Shown: positions 6,747 to 14,041, counted from the stretch's first letter. The stretch: 34,817 nt of DNA from CAYPEZ01 sp964622275 (GCA_964622275.1 CAZUMX010000005.1:1-34817); one strand, 5' to 3'. Numbers and translations are program-made. Notes: generated by a model not told the origin, from the letters alone.

Positions 6747-7520
6747 ATGGCTGTCCCAGCATTTCACGAACATAAGCACCCACGGCTTCATCGAGTTTTT
6801 TATGATTTTCATGATCGAGGGTTCATAATTGTGAATGATATTCTGGCCTTTTTCACGATTGTGTCGGTTATTGCGATTGTTCTTGAGACCATTCCTTCTT
6901 TTGGTCCCTACCACACTTGGATTAAATTGGTGGAATATGTCAGCGTGGGGGTATTCACGGTTGAATATGTTGTGCGTCTTTATGCAGCAACACACCCACT
7001 GAAATACGCACTGTCTTTTTTTGGAATTGTTGACCTGATTTCTATTCTTCCAACATACTTTGGGCTTGGAAACTTTACACCACTCAAATCTGCACGCATG
7101 CTTCGTGTCCTTCGCTTTCTTCGCCTTGTACGGTTCTCAAAAATTGCGAGACTGGAGATCGAAACACACCGCAAAGACATTGAAGATCATGCGTCTATCT
7201 ATCGTTTTAATATTGTGATCTATTTTTTTGCAATGTTGTTCGCTGTTCTTGTTCTTGGGAGCATGATGTCTACTCTCGAGATTCATCACTCAACACTTGG
7301 ACAAACAACAGAATCCATGCTCTGGGTCTTTACGGTGTTGGTGGGTGCTCCGGTTACACACGCTACACCCGAAACACTCGGGGGGACATTTCTTGGTATC
7401 GTGACGCGCTTCACTGGACTCATCATGCTTGGATTTCTTGTCCATATTGTCGGCGACGTGTTTCAGTCAGTGTTATTCGGGGAAGTAGAACGAAAGAAAG
7501 CTGCGCACAAGAAGTCATGA
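6747..7520 (+). CDS. Voltage-gated ion channel family protein with a non-standard pore, 257 aa
   Basis: Six-TM channel architecture: S1 about 28-49, S2 about 59-79, S3 about 87-105, an arginine-rich S4 at 113-136 (repeats of R-x-x-R in MLRVLRFLRLVRF), S5 about 150-172, pore loop about 187-210 and S6 about 212-236. S4 is a textbook voltage sensor. The pore segment reads FTVLVGAPVTHATPET where potassium channels have TVGYG, so potassium selectivity is doubtful. The stop overlaps the ruvX start (ATGA), giving an operon with ruvX. The assignment to the ion-transport superfamily is firm; the ion is unknown. Confidence 0.85.
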   Translation: MAVPAFHEHKHPRLHRVFYDFHDRGFIIVNDILAFFTIVSVIAIVLETIPSFGPYHTWIKLVEYVSVGVFTVEYVVRLYAATHPLKYALSFFGIVDLISILPTYFGLGNFTPLKSARMLRVLRFLRLVRFSKIARLEIETHRKDIEDHASIYRFNIVIYFFAMLFAVLVLGSMMSTLEIHHSTLGQTTESMLWVFTVLVGAPVTHATPETLGGTFLGIVTRFTGLIMLGFLVHIVGDVFQSVLFGEVERKKAAHKKS

Positions 7521-7930
7521 AGTATCTCGGTGTTGATTATGGCACAAAACGCACGGGCGTAGCTTATTCTGATGAAGGAGGCCGAGTCGCATTTCCTCAT
7601 TCGGTTTTGCCGACTCGTTCAAAGCTTGCGGAGGACCTCCATGGTCTATTTATAGAGATGGGAGGAGGAGCCTTTGTTCTTGGGCGATCTATTTCAGGAA
7701 ATGGTGAAGATAATCCTGTCATGAAAGAGATTTATCAACTTGGAGAACAACTCAAACAGTATGGAGAAGTGTTTTTTGAAGATGAACGCTATACATCGCA
7801 GCAGGCAGCGCGTATTCAGGGAGAAGGCGAGCTCCATGATGCAAGCGCTGCCGCGATCATTCTCCAAGGATATCTTGATCGAATAAATCGCCAAGCATCC
7901 CCAGCAAATCCGTACACTATTTCATCCTAG
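7517..7930 (+). CDS. ruvX: Putative pre-16S rRNA nuclease / Holliday junction resolvase RuvX (YqgF)
   Basis: An RNase H-like nuclease of 137 aa, the normal size. YLGVDYGTKRTGVAYSD at the N-terminus carries the first catalytic Asp, FEDERYTSQQA near residue 91 supplies the Glu, and DASAAAIILQGYLDR near residue 109 the last Asp. The family trims the 16S rRNA 5' end in E. coli. The start overlaps the stop of the channel gene by 4 nt, so it relies on coupled translation. It lies just before a tRNA-binding protein gene. Confidence 0.93.
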   Translation: MKYLGVDYGTKRTGVAYSDEGGRVAFPHSVLPTRSKLAEDLHGLFIEMGGGAFVLGRSISGNGEDNPVMKEIYQLGEQLKQYGEVFFEDERYTSQQAARIQGEGELHDASAAAIILQGYLDRINRQASPANPYTISS

Positions 7931-7939
7931 GAAGAAATT

Positions 7940-7948
7940 TGTTACTAT
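7940..7948 (+). promoter_or_regulatory. Extended -10 promoter of the tRNA-binding protein gene
   Basis: TGTTACTAT, with the hexamer ending 6 nt before ATG 7955. Predicted +1 coincides with the start codon. Confidence 0.5.
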
Positions 7949-7954
7949 CCCAAA

Positions 7955-8281
7955 ATGATTTCTATCGATCAATTTAAGGCAGTTGAAGCAAAAATCGGCA
8001 CCATTCTCTCTGCAGAAAAAGTTGAGAATGCTGATAAGCTCTTGCGCCTTTCTGTGGACTTCGGAGAGGAGGGTGGTCCACGTCAAATTCTCTCTGGCAT
8101 TGCACAGTATTACAGCCCAGAGTCTTTGGTTGGAAAACAGTGTCCATTCATTACCAATCTTGAACCACGCACAATTCGAGGACTTGAGTCACATGGAATG
8201 ATTCTTGCTGGGGGATTGGAAGACGGGGTCGTTCTCCTTCATCCGGACAAGACCGTTCCATCAGGGACAGGCCTACGATAA
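7955..8281 (+). CDS. Stand-alone tRNA-binding domain protein (MetRS C-terminal/CsaA-like), 108 aa
   Basis: A single OB-fold tRNA-binding domain. The pattern IDQFKAVEAKIGTILSAEKVENADKL, then RQILSGIAQYYSP and GLESHGMILAGG, matches the C-terminal domain of methionyl-tRNA synthetase and its free-standing paralogues (broken here only by residue-length limits). It presumably binds tRNA elbows, either helping a MetRS lacking this domain or as a CsaA-like chaperone. No MetRS catalytic domain is nearby. The ATG follows an extended -10 by exactly 6 nt. Confidence 0.88.
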   Translation: MISIDQFKAVEAKIGTILSAEKVENADKLLRLSVDFGEEGGPRQILSGIAQYYSPESLVGKQCPFITNLEPRTIRGLESHGMILAGGLEDGVVLLHPDKTVPSGTGLR

Positions 8282-8313
8282 GTTTCCCCAATGCGGATGA
8301 ACCATTCCTCCTA

Positions 8314-8319
8314 TATAAT
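8314..8319 (+). promoter_or_regulatory. -10 box (TATAAT) of the pilM operon
   Basis: TATAAT ending 10 nt before ATG 8330; no matching -35. Between them is GAGAGG, too close to the ATG for a normal Shine-Dalgarno. Confidence 0.55.
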
Positions 8320-8329
8320 ACCGAGAGGT

Positions 8330-9403
8330 ATGAGTCTTTTTTCTGTTCCGACGTTTTTGCGTATGCCTGCAGTAGGTCTCGATATCTCTGATGATGCGAT
8401 TCGCTTTATCGAGTTTCGACAAACCGCACGAGGTATGGAGGTCGCTCGATTTGCCACGCGCCCACTCGCAGAAGGGATCGTTGTATCGGGACGTGTTGTG
8501 GATCCTACCCGTCTCAAAGAAAGCATCGCAGTGCTTGCAAAAGAGTTCCACATTTCATTTGCGAATATTTCTCTTCCAGAGGAGCAAGCCTATTTGGCAA
8601 ATATTCGCATACCACACGTTGCTGAACATGAAATTCGTGGCGTACTTGAGCTGAAGTTGGAGGAGCACGTTCCAATCCCTGGAGCCCAAGCCGTGTTTGA
8701 TTATGTTTTGGCACATGGTTCTGAAGGTTCTCGAGAATACTTAGATACAGTTGTCTCCGTGTTGCCGAGTGATGTCATTCATCAGTATTCTGAAATCTTT
8801 CAGGGTTCTGGGGTCACTCCGCTTGGGTTTGAACTTGAAAGTCAGGCAATTGCTCGCTCGGTCGTGAAGTGGTCTGACCTAGGAAGTTTCATGGTTGTCG
8901 ACATTGGAAAAACGATTACCTCGATTTTTGTGATTGCCCGGGGGGTGGTCCAATTTGCTGCATCTGTTGATATGGGGGGTCAATATTTGACTGAAGCGAT
9001 TAAGAAAAAGTTCTCAGTCGAAGATAAAGTTGCGGAAGAAATGAAAGTAAAACATGGTATTGTTGCTTCCAAGCAAAAGCCAGAAATTTGGGATGCCGTC
9101 TCTCGGGTCGTGGGTGATTTTCGAGATAAAATTGCCCAACATTATAGTTATTGGCAGACCCATCATGGGGAAAAATTTGGAGGGGCAATCGAACGCATCT
9201 ACCTCTCTGGTGGTGGAGCAAACCTGAAGGGACTATCAGAATACCTTGCCCTCGGTCTCTCGACGCCTGTGCATGTGGCAAACCCTTGGGTCAACGTCAA
9301 TACATTTGAACATTACATTCCACCGATTCACCAGCAAGGAAGTCTTTCTTTCAGTGTGGCGATTGGTCTTGCTCTTCGCGAATACGCACCCTCTCATTTA
9401 TGA
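8330..9403 (+). CDS. pilM: Type IV pilus assembly protein PilM
   Basis: Actin-like cytoplasmic ATPase that binds the N-terminus of PilN and links the pilus inner-membrane platform to the motor. Visible motifs: phosphate-1 VGLDISDDAIRFIEF near residue 16, the ANISLPEEQAYL region, phosphate-2 MVVDIGKTITSIFVI near residue 187, and adenosine motif YLSGGGANLKGL near residue 290. ATG 8330 (357 aa) is preferred to an upstream ATG at 8291, which would lie before the TATAAT box. It is first of four genes with ATGA-type overlaps. Confidence 0.93.
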   Translation: MSLFSVPTFLRMPAVGLDISDDAIRFIEFRQTARGMEVARFATRPLAEGIVVSGRVVDPTRLKESIAVLAKEFHISFANISLPEEQAYLANIRIPHVAEHEIRGVLELKLEEHVPIPGAQAVFDYVLAHGSEGSREYLDTVVSVLPSDVIHQYSEIFQGSGVTPLGFELESQAIARSVVKWSDLGSFMVVDIGKTITSIFVIARGVVQFAASVDMGGQYLTEAIKKKFSVEDKVAEEMKVKHGIVASKQKPEIWDAVSRVVGDFRDKIAQHYSYWQTHHGEKFGGAIERIYLSGGGANLKGLSEYLALGLSTPVHVANPWVNVNTFEHYIPPIHQQGSLSFSVAIGLALREYAPSHL

Positions 9404-10002
9404 TCAATTTACTGTCTCGAACTGAGCAAAAACATATATACCAAGAATATCTCCTTCGGATAGGAGCCATAATCTTTTTTGTCCTTGGTATACTTGGAGC
9501 ATTATTTATCCTCCTCCTCATTCCTTCATATATGCGTTTGAAGGGGGAGGCAGCTTCTATTGAAAGTACATTAGCTGCAAAGAGACAACAAACGAATGCC
9601 GAAGACCAAGGGCAAGCAACTGAGGCAAAAGAATTTCTTCGTGAAATTCAGATTCTTCAGTCACAGCAACATGGAAGCGGCCCAACAAAGCAACTCGAAA
9701 ATGTTCTCAACTTTAAACCATCCGGAGTAGTTCTTACGGGATTTTTGTACGACACCACCGATAGCAAGAAAAAATTTTCAATTCAAGGAAAAGCTGACCG
9801 TCGTGAAGACCTTTTGCTATTTAAAGATCGTCTAGAGAAAGAGGGTGGATACGAAAAAGTGAATATCCCCGCCCAAACACTTGTCAAACGTACCGACATT
9901 CAGTTTTCGCTCGACTTGTCACAATCTGACACAAACACTTCACCTGCACCCACCCCTGTTTCTACACAGTCAAAGAATTCAGACACAGAGATTTTGCCAT
10001 GA
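9400..10002 (+). CDS. pilN: Type IV pilus inner-membrane protein PilN
   Basis: Short cytoplasmic N-terminus INLLSRTEQKHIYQEY (the PilM-binding INLL-type motif is recognisable), one TM helix at about 22-43, a coiled-coil stretch about 48-85, and a ferredoxin-like periplasmic domain (GVVLTGFLYD to IQFSLDLS). A Thr/Pro/Ser-rich tail ends the protein. 200 aa is normal. The start overlaps the pilM stop by 4 nt. Confidence 0.88.
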   Translation: MINLLSRTEQKHIYQEYLLRIGAIIFFVLGILGALFILLLIPSYMRLKGEAASIESTLAAKRQQTNAEDQGQATEAKEFLREIQILQSQQHGSGPTKQLENVLNFKPSGVVLTGFLYDTTDSKKKFSIQGKADRREDLLLFKDRLEKEGGYEKVNIPAQTLVKRTDIQFSLDLSQSDTNTSPAPTPVSTQSKNSDTEILP

Positions 10003-10520
10003 AAAAGACAACACTTATTATTTTTAGTTTTGCTTGCGCTTTCTCACTTGTGGGTGTGGGGGGAAGTTGGTATATGCTTTCTTCAATCTCTGCAATGCAT
10101 GATGTGTTAGATGACGGACACCGTGAGCTCCAAAAAGAAGAAATGCGTCTTCAAAATATCCTTGAAGTAAAGCGTCAGCTCGGGAGACTCTCGGCTGAAC
10201 GTGCTGAGCTCGCACAATATTTTTTTCACGAGGAAGATATTGTACGTCTTCTCGAACAACTCGAAGATCTTGCCCGACACGCTGATGTTGATATGGACGT
10301 CAAAGAAGCTTCACCGATGGATCGCAGTGGTCAAAAGATTTTTCGCGCAAACATTCATATCAACGGACCATGGAAGAATATTCTATACTTCACCACTCTT
10401 CTTGAGTCTCTCCCATTCCACGTTGAACTTTCTCGCATAAATCTCCTTGGGGGAGATGTTTCTGGTTGGTCGGGAGACATCACACTCGATCTCTTAAGTT
10501 TTATTCCTAAACAACAGTGA
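9999..10520 (+). CDS. pilO: Type IV pilus inner-membrane protein PilO-like
   Basis: One N-terminal TM (about 5-27), a coiled-coil at about 35-70 (HRELQKEEMRLQNILEVKRQ) and a C-terminal alpha/beta domain (FFHEEDIVRLLEQLEDLAR, then ISGPW-like INGPWKNILYFTTLLESLP) typical of PilO. It should form a heterodimer with PilN in the alignment complex. 173 aa is slightly short. Overlaps pilN by 4 nt. Position and topology make the call solid despite low similarity. Confidence 0.82.
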   Translation: MKKTTLIIFSFACAFSLVGVGGSWYMLSSISAMHDVLDDGHRELQKEEMRLQNILEVKRQLGRLSAERAELAQYFFHEEDIVRLLEQLEDLARHADVDMDVKEASPMDRSGQKIFRANIHINGPWKNILYFTTLLESLPFHVELSRINLLGGDVSGWSGDITLDLLSFIPKQQ

Positions 10521-10924
10521 TTCTAAATATGATGCAGCAACCATGGTGGAAACATATTGATATTCGCTCATTTTTTAGGAGTGGGGAAGTTCGACGTAAT
10601 CCATCTTTGGTGTGGAAATGTATTCTTGGCTTTTTTGGCGTTGGACTCACTGCGGTATTGGTTGTCAGTTATGTCATGTATTACCAATCTATCGGAGGAA
10701 GCGTTTCTGAATTATCCCAACCATCGCCAAGAAGCTCGCTTCGAAGTTCTGATGTAAAAACGTTGATTGATGTTTACTCAAAAAAGAAAGAGTCATTTGG
10801 AGAACTTTTGTCGCATCAACCAACATATCCTTCTCCCGAAAAAGGCGCAGTTGTTCAATTGCCAGTAAAAGCCATAGAAGGAAGCTCGACAGCACCGGAG
10901 ACTGTGCAACCTAGAGAAGAATAA
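10517..10924 (+). CDS. Single-TM protein closing the pil operon, 135 aa
   Basis: Fourth gene of the pilus operon; GTG at 10517 overlaps the pilO stop, with ATGs at 10529 and 10532 as alternatives. It has a cytoplasmic basic N-terminus, a TM at about 33-55, and a low-complexity extracytoplasmic part rich in Ser and Pro. Its place corresponds to pilP in classical pilMNOP clusters, but the beta-sandwich and lipobox of PilP are not evident, so it is left unnamed. It could be an anchor or a PilO partner. Confidence 0.65.
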   Translation: MILNMMQQPWWKHIDIRSFFRSGEVRRNPSLVWKCILGFFGVGLTAVLVVSYVMYYQSIGGSVSELSQPSPRSSLRSSDVKTLIDVYSKKKESFGELLSHQPTYPSPEKGAVVQLPVKAIEGSSTAPETVQPREE

Positions 10925-10971
10925 AGGGATATGATAGGCTCATGGAACGCCTGCTGTAGAGTGGGGGTCAC

Positions 10972-11043
10972 GCCTCCGTAGTTCAATGGATAGAACAGGA
11001 GACTTCTAAGCTCTTGATCGAGGTTCGATTCCTCGCGGAGGCA
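10972..11043 (+). tRNA. tRNA-Arg, anticodon TCT
   Basis: Acceptor GCCTCCG/CGGAGGC, D arm with GGATAG, anticodon loop CTTCTAA (UCU), T arm CGAGG/CCTCG with TTCGATT, discriminator A. The pair closing the anticodon loop is an A-G mismatch, which is odd but the rest folds well. No encoded CCA. Decodes AGA/AGG. It lies 47 nt after the pil operon and 2 nt before tRNA-Val. Confidence 0.9.
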
Positions 11044-11045
11044 GA

Positions 11046-11118
11046 GGGCGATTAGCTCAGTTGGTAGAGCAACTCCTTTACACGGAGAAGGTCAGAGGTT
11101 CAAGTCCTCTATCGCCCA
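11046..11118 (+). tRNA. tRNA-Val, anticodon TAC
   Basis: Acceptor GGGCGAT/ATCGCCC, D arm GCTCAGTTGGTAGAGC, anticodon loop TTTACAC (UAC), T arm AGAGG/CCTCT, discriminator A, no encoded CCA. Its 3' end is only 4 nt before the acylphosphatase ATG, so 3' processing would release a nearly leaderless mRNA. Confidence 0.93.
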
Positions 11119-11122
11119 CAAC

Positions 11123-11401
11123 ATGATTCACCGATTAGAAGCACATATTTATGGTCGCGTGCAGATGGTGATGTTTCGTGATTTTACGACACGCAAGGCG
11201 CGTAAGCTCGGTTTGGTCGGGCGAGTACGGAATCTAGTAGATGGATCCGTTTATGTCGTCGCTGAAGGGGACAAGCTCGCGCTTGGTGTGTTGGTGGATA
11301 AATTACACAAGGGCTCTGTGCTCGCAAAGGTGGAACATATTGATATTGTATGGAAAGAACCTTCCGGGGAATACACAAGTTTTGATATTGCATATGAATG
11401 A
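11123..11401 (+). CDS. acyP: Acylphosphatase
   Basis: Hydrolyses acyl phosphates; 92 aa, the normal size. The catalytic Arg lies in GRVQMVMFRDFT (residues 11-22) and the catalytic Asn in RVRNLVDGSVYVVAEG. In most homologues the loop is GRVQGVGFR; here both glycines are Met, a variant I recall from other Patescibacteria. The ATG lies 4 nt behind tRNA-Val. The 3' end overlaps the uppS start by 8 nt. Confidence 0.9.
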   Translation: MIHRLEAHIYGRVQMVMFRDFTTRKARKLGLVGRVRNLVDGSVYVVAEGDKLALGVLVDKLHKGSVLAKVEHIDIVWKEPSGEYTSFDIAYE

Positions 11402-12077
11402 ATCAACACCATACGCAGTTGGTATCATTATGGATGGGAATCGTCGCTGGGCAAAAGAGCGTGGCCTCCCTACGCTTGAAGGACATCGGCGAGGATATGA
11501 AAAACTCAAAGACGTTGTCGATTGGTGTAAGTCATTAGGAATCAAGGAACTTACGGTATACGCATTTTCGACAGAAAATTGGAACCGTGCAAAGGGGGAA
11601 GTCTCGTACCTCCTCGATCTTTTTCGATCAGGTATCCGTGATCAGCTTGCTCATGCCACAAAAGAAGGGATCCGACTTCTTTTTCCCGGAGATACCGCAC
11701 GTTTTCCCGAAGATATTCGTACGCTTATGCGGGACGCACAAGAAAAAACAGCTCACCACACGGGAGCGACACTTGCGCTTGCCTTGTCGTATGGAGGCCG
11801 CGCAGAAATTCTTCATGGTGTCCAGCAAGCGATTGCTCAAGGAGCACAAAATATTACTGAAGAAGCATTTGGAAAATTACTTTGGACCAGTAGTCTCAGA
11901 GACCCAGATATGATCATTCGTACAAGTGGCGAAGAACGGCTTTCGGGGTTTCTCACATGGAAAAGTGTGTATAGTGAACTCTTTTTTACCGACACGTTCT
12001 GGCCAGCATTTACGAAGGAAGAGTTTGTGCGTATGCTCGAAGAGTATGGAAAGCGTAAGCGTAGATTTGGGGTCTAA
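11394..12077 (+). CDS. uppS: Undecaprenyl diphosphate synthase (cis-prenyltransferase)
   Basis: Makes the C55 lipid carrier for peptidoglycan and other wall polymers from farnesyl-PP and isopentenyl-PP. IIMDGNRRWAKERGLP near residue 10 holds the catalytic Asp and the phosphate-binding GNRR. VYAFSTENWNR and the C-terminal MIIRTSGEERLSGFLTW with SELFFTD complete the five conserved regions. 227 aa is normal. ATG 11394 overlaps acyP; a longer frame upstream lacks the family sequence and was rejected. It is followed with overlap by an RluA-type gene. Confidence 0.95.
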   Translation: MNESTPYAVGIIMDGNRRWAKERGLPTLEGHRRGYEKLKDVVDWCKSLGIKELTVYAFSTENWNRAKGEVSYLLDLFRSGIRDQLAHATKEGIRLLFPGDTARFPEDIRTLMRDAQEKTAHHTGATLALALSYGGRAEILHGVQQAIAQGAQNITEEAFGKLLWTSSLRDPDMIIRTSGEERLSGFLTWKSVYSELFFTDTFWPAFTKEEFVRMLEEYGKRKRRFGV

Positions 12078-12795
12078 GTCTCCAAGTGTGGTCTGGGAGG
12101 ATAATCATCTTTTGGTTCTCAACAAACCAGCAGGTCTTGTTGTTCATACAGATGGGCGGACAAAAGAACCAACACTTTCAGACTGGATTGCAGCGAAGTA
12201 TCCAACCCTTCGCGATATTGGCGGAGAACATACCCTTGATTCAGGGCGGTATGTCCCTCGTTGGGGGCTGCTTCATCGTATTGATCGTGATACTTCAGGA
12301 ATACTCCTCGTTGCAAAAACAGATGAAGCATTTTATTTTTTTCAGCGACAATTTCTTGATCGTAGTACAGAAAAAACATATCTTGCGTTTGTTGCAGGGT
12401 GCCCAGAACCTCGTGAGGGTGTTATTGAAGCACCGATAGGAAGAAGTCGCTCTGACTTTCGACAGTGGGCAGTTGGTGAAGCTGCACGTGGGACATTACG
12501 AAAAGCTATTACGGAGTATAAGGTTCTCGCTTCATCGTCAGAATACGCAGAACTTGAGGTAACACCAAAGACTGGCCGCACACATCAAATTCGAGTTCAC
12601 CTAAAATCTCTCGGCACACCCATTCTGTGTGACACAAGGTACGGTGCGGTGCAAGGCCTTTCATTTCAAAGGCTCTCACTTCACGCATGGAAAATTGCTA
12701 TTACTTACCCCAACGGCGAGCGAAAGATTTTTGAAGCACCAAAACCCGCAGATGTTCTTTATGCCGAAGGGCTTCTTGGGCGGGTTGACCTATAG
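12046..12795 (+). CDS. RluA-family RNA pseudouridine synthase, 249 aa
   Basis: Converts specific uridines in rRNA or tRNA to pseudouridine. The catalytic motif LLHRIDRDTSGILLVAK near residue 85 contains the essential Asp. VLNKPAGLVVHTDG near residue 25 and KTGRTHQIRVHLKSLG near residue 175 are the flanking conserved blocks, and the family end AWKIAITYP is present. No S4 domain precedes it, so it is the short single-domain type. ATG 12046 overlaps uppS by 32 nt. The exact target base cannot be assigned. Confidence 0.92.
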   Translation: MESVSVDLGSKSPSVVWEDNHLLVLNKPAGLVVHTDGRTKEPTLSDWIAAKYPTLRDIGGEHTLDSGRYVPRWGLLHRIDRDTSGILLVAKTDEAFYFFQRQFLDRSTEKTYLAFVAGCPEPREGVIEAPIGRSRSDFRQWAVGEAARGTLRKAITEYKVLASSSEYAELEVTPKTGRTHQIRVHLKSLGTPILCDTRYGAVQGLSFQRLSLHAWKIAITYPNGERKIFEAPKPADVLYAEGLLGRVDL

Positions 12796-12813
12796 GGACT
12801 CTTTTGATAGAGT
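12785..12813 (+). promoter_or_regulatory. Promoter of rplS
   Basis: TTGACC (12785-12790), 17-nt spacer, TAGAGT (12808-12813). The -35 overlaps the end of the pseudouridine synthase gene. Predicted +1 near 12820 leaves a leader of about 8 nt. Confidence 0.6.
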
Positions 12814-12827
12814 GTCCGCTATTCGAT

Positions 12828-13259
12828 ATGACCACAACGATTGCAACAAAACTCAAGCTTTCTCCCGTCGATATGGATGCCCGCAAGGCAATTGCTATGC
12901 GCGCAGGCGATGTTGTCCGCGTGTGGGTAAAGATTGAGGAAGGGAAGGACAAGGAAGGGAAGGCAAAATTCCGCCTCCAGGCATTTGAAGGGCTCCTTCT
13001 TTCTCGTAAGCATGGCACTGAGCCAGGTGCAACCTTCACTATTCGTAAGGTGACCTCAGGTGTGGGTGTGGAGCGTATTTTCCCTCTCTATTCTCCCGTC
13101 ATTGATGAGATTGAGATTGTGAAGAAGGCAAAGGCCCGCAAGTCCAAGCTCTACTATGTCCGCACAAAGGTTCTCAAAGAAATTCGTCGCAAGATGAAAC
13201 ACACGATGGTGTCAGACTCTCAAAAAGAAGCTGCGCCAGAATCTCCAAAAGCAGAGTAA
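12828..13259 (+). CDS. rplS: Large-subunit ribosomal protein L19 (bL19)
   Basis: Structural protein at the 30S-50S interface. RAGDVVRVWVKIEEG (about 27-41), LQAFEGLLLSRKHG, FTIRKVTSGVGVERIFPLYSP and the basic block KAKARKSKLYYVR are all hallmark L19 sequence. 143 aa is longer than the usual 115 because of a Ser/Pro/Glu-rich tail. ATG 12828 is chosen over 12804, which lies inside the promoter region. It is monocistronic with its own promoter and a perfect terminator. Confidence 0.96.
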   Translation: MTTTIATKLKLSPVDMDARKAIAMRAGDVVRVWVKIEEGKDKEGKAKFRLQAFEGLLLSRKHGTEPGATFTIRKVTSGVGVERIFPLYSPVIDEIEIVKKAKARKSKLYYVRTKVLKEIRRKMKHTMVSDSQKEAAPESPKAE

Positions 13260-13293
13260 AAAACAAGAGCCTCACACGAGGCTCTTGTTTTTT
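13258..13293 (+). terminator. Intrinsic terminator of rplS
   Basis: Perfect 16-bp arm AAAAAACAAGAGCCTC and its complement around an ACAC loop, ending in TTTTTT. The A/T-symmetric ends allow bidirectional action. Confidence 0.92.
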
Positions 13294-13313
13294 GTAGCTT
13301 GATTGGCTAGAAT
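13285..13313 (+). promoter_or_regulatory. Likely promoter of tRNA-Leu(GAG)
   Basis: TTGTTT (13285-13290), 17-nt spacer, TAGAAT (13308-13313), ending 9 nt before the mature tRNA. The -35 is part of the rplS terminator arm. Confidence 0.5.
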
Positions 13314-13322
13314 GCCCGCATT

Positions 13323-13407
13323 GCCCAGGTGGCGAAATTGGTAGACGCACTACTTTGAGGTGGTAGCGCCGCGAGGCATGCTGGTTCAAGTCCAGTCCTG
13401 GGCACCA
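13323..13407 (+). tRNA. tRNA-Leu, anticodon GAG
   Basis: Class II tRNA: acceptor GCCCAGG/CCTGGGC, D arm with TTGGTAGACGC, anticodon loop TTGAGGT (GAG), variable arm GCGCCGCGAGGCAT, T arm CTGG with TTCAAGT, discriminator A, encoded CCA at 13405-13407. It reads CUC and CUU, the codons used for every Leu in the run of the leuA leader peptide. Confidence 0.95.
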
Positions 13408-13415
13408 CAAAGACG

Positions 13416-13452
13416 AAACAAACTCCCTTGAGGGAGTTTTTTCGCTTTGTGG
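13416..13452 (+). repeat. 37-nt direct repeat with terminator, copy 1
   Basis: Identical to 13550-13586. The core is the stem AAACTCCC/GGGAGTTT with loop TTGA and six Ts, an intrinsic terminator for tRNA-Leu(GAG); the tail is CGCTTTGTGG. Confidence 0.9.
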
Positions 13453-13466
13453 TGAGCCGGAGCCAT

Positions 13467-13486
13467 GTTTCGTCAGCAGACGAAAC
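13467..13486. other. Perfect 8-bp hairpin in the repeat cluster
   Basis: GTTTCGTC, loop AGCA, GACGAAAC, between the two 37-nt repeats. Confidence 0.7.
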
Positions 13487-13506
13487 GGGCGAGGCCGGGT
13501 CGAGAA

Positions 13507-13532
13507 AATCTTTCTGCGACGGCAGAAAGATT
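13507..13532. other. Perfect 11-bp hairpin in the repeat cluster
   Basis: AATCTTTCTGC, loop GACG, GCAGAAAGATT. Its lack of a T tract argues against a terminator role. Confidence 0.7.
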
Positions 13533-13549
13533 ATTGTTGACCAGTAGAT

Positions 13550-13586
13550 AAACAAACTCCCTTGAGGGAGTTTTTTCGCTTTGTGG
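13550..13586 (+). repeat. 37-nt direct repeat with terminator, copy 2
   Basis: Exact second copy of 13416-13452, 134 nt downstream. No gene or tRNA ends directly before it, so the terminator arrived by duplication or belongs to a mobile block. Confidence 0.9.
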
Positions 13587-13678
13587 CCAAGTCCACGTTG
13601 TGTGGTCGCACCACTATTTCCTCAGCGGTGCAGAAAATATTTTGTGACCTGTGCCTGTTTGAATCACAACGAATCATT

Positions 13679-13707
13679 TTGACACCACAGGGTGTTCCTG
13701 ATAGTCT
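13679..13707 (+). promoter_or_regulatory. Sigma70-type promoter of the 91-aa gene
   Basis: TTGACA (13679-13684), 17-nt spacer, TAGTCT (13702-13707). The leader of about 43 nt contains a CCAGAT/ATCTGG hairpin and a GAGGAG ribosome site. Confidence 0.6.
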
Positions 13708-13756
13708 CGTCCCCAGATTGATCTGGTTGTCTTGTTTGTAAAAAAGAGGAGAAGTC

Positions 13757-14032
13757 ATGAAGAAAAAGCGAATTCCGAAAACGACCCTCGTTGAAGGAAT
13801 GAACGTCAAGGCAGAGGTCTTGGTGGAGCACGAGTCTGGGTTCGTTACGCGAAGTCGTGTACTGAGAGTGATGCGTGTCGAAGCAAGGACGGCAGAGCTC
13901 GCTGGTCTAGTCATCACACAGCACATTGCGATTCTTTCCGACAAATATGGAAAGATACACGAGTATGACTTGTCGCATCCACTGCGAATCAAAAACAAAA
14001 GAGGGAAGTGGGTTCAGCATCGAGGCTGCTGA
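13757..14032 (+). CDS. Small basic hypothetical protein, 91 aa
   Basis: Not recognised. It starts MKKKRIPKTTLVEGM, is rich in Lys and Arg, and looks like a compact, mainly beta-strand protein with no TM or signal peptide. A strong Shine-Dalgarno (GAGGAG, about 5 nt spacing), a consensus-like promoter and an own terminator show it is a real monocistronic gene. Start and expression signals differ from the leaderless style of most genes here, which may point to a regulatory role or a different origin. Confidence 0.7.
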   Translation: MKKKRIPKTTLVEGMNVKAEVLVEHESGFVTRSRVLRVMRVEARTAELAGLVITQHIAILSDKYGKIHEYDLSHPLRIKNKRGKWVQHRGC

Positions 14033-14041
14033 CCCACCAAA

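Noticed and set aside
13174..13555. Minus-strand frames across tRNA-Leu(GAG)
   Set aside because: They are antisense to the tRNA and to the terminator repeats; products of this kind are frequent false annotations.
13416..13586. CRISPR-like array
   Set aside because: Only two repeat copies, each a terminator, with no further repeat-spacer units and no cas genes.
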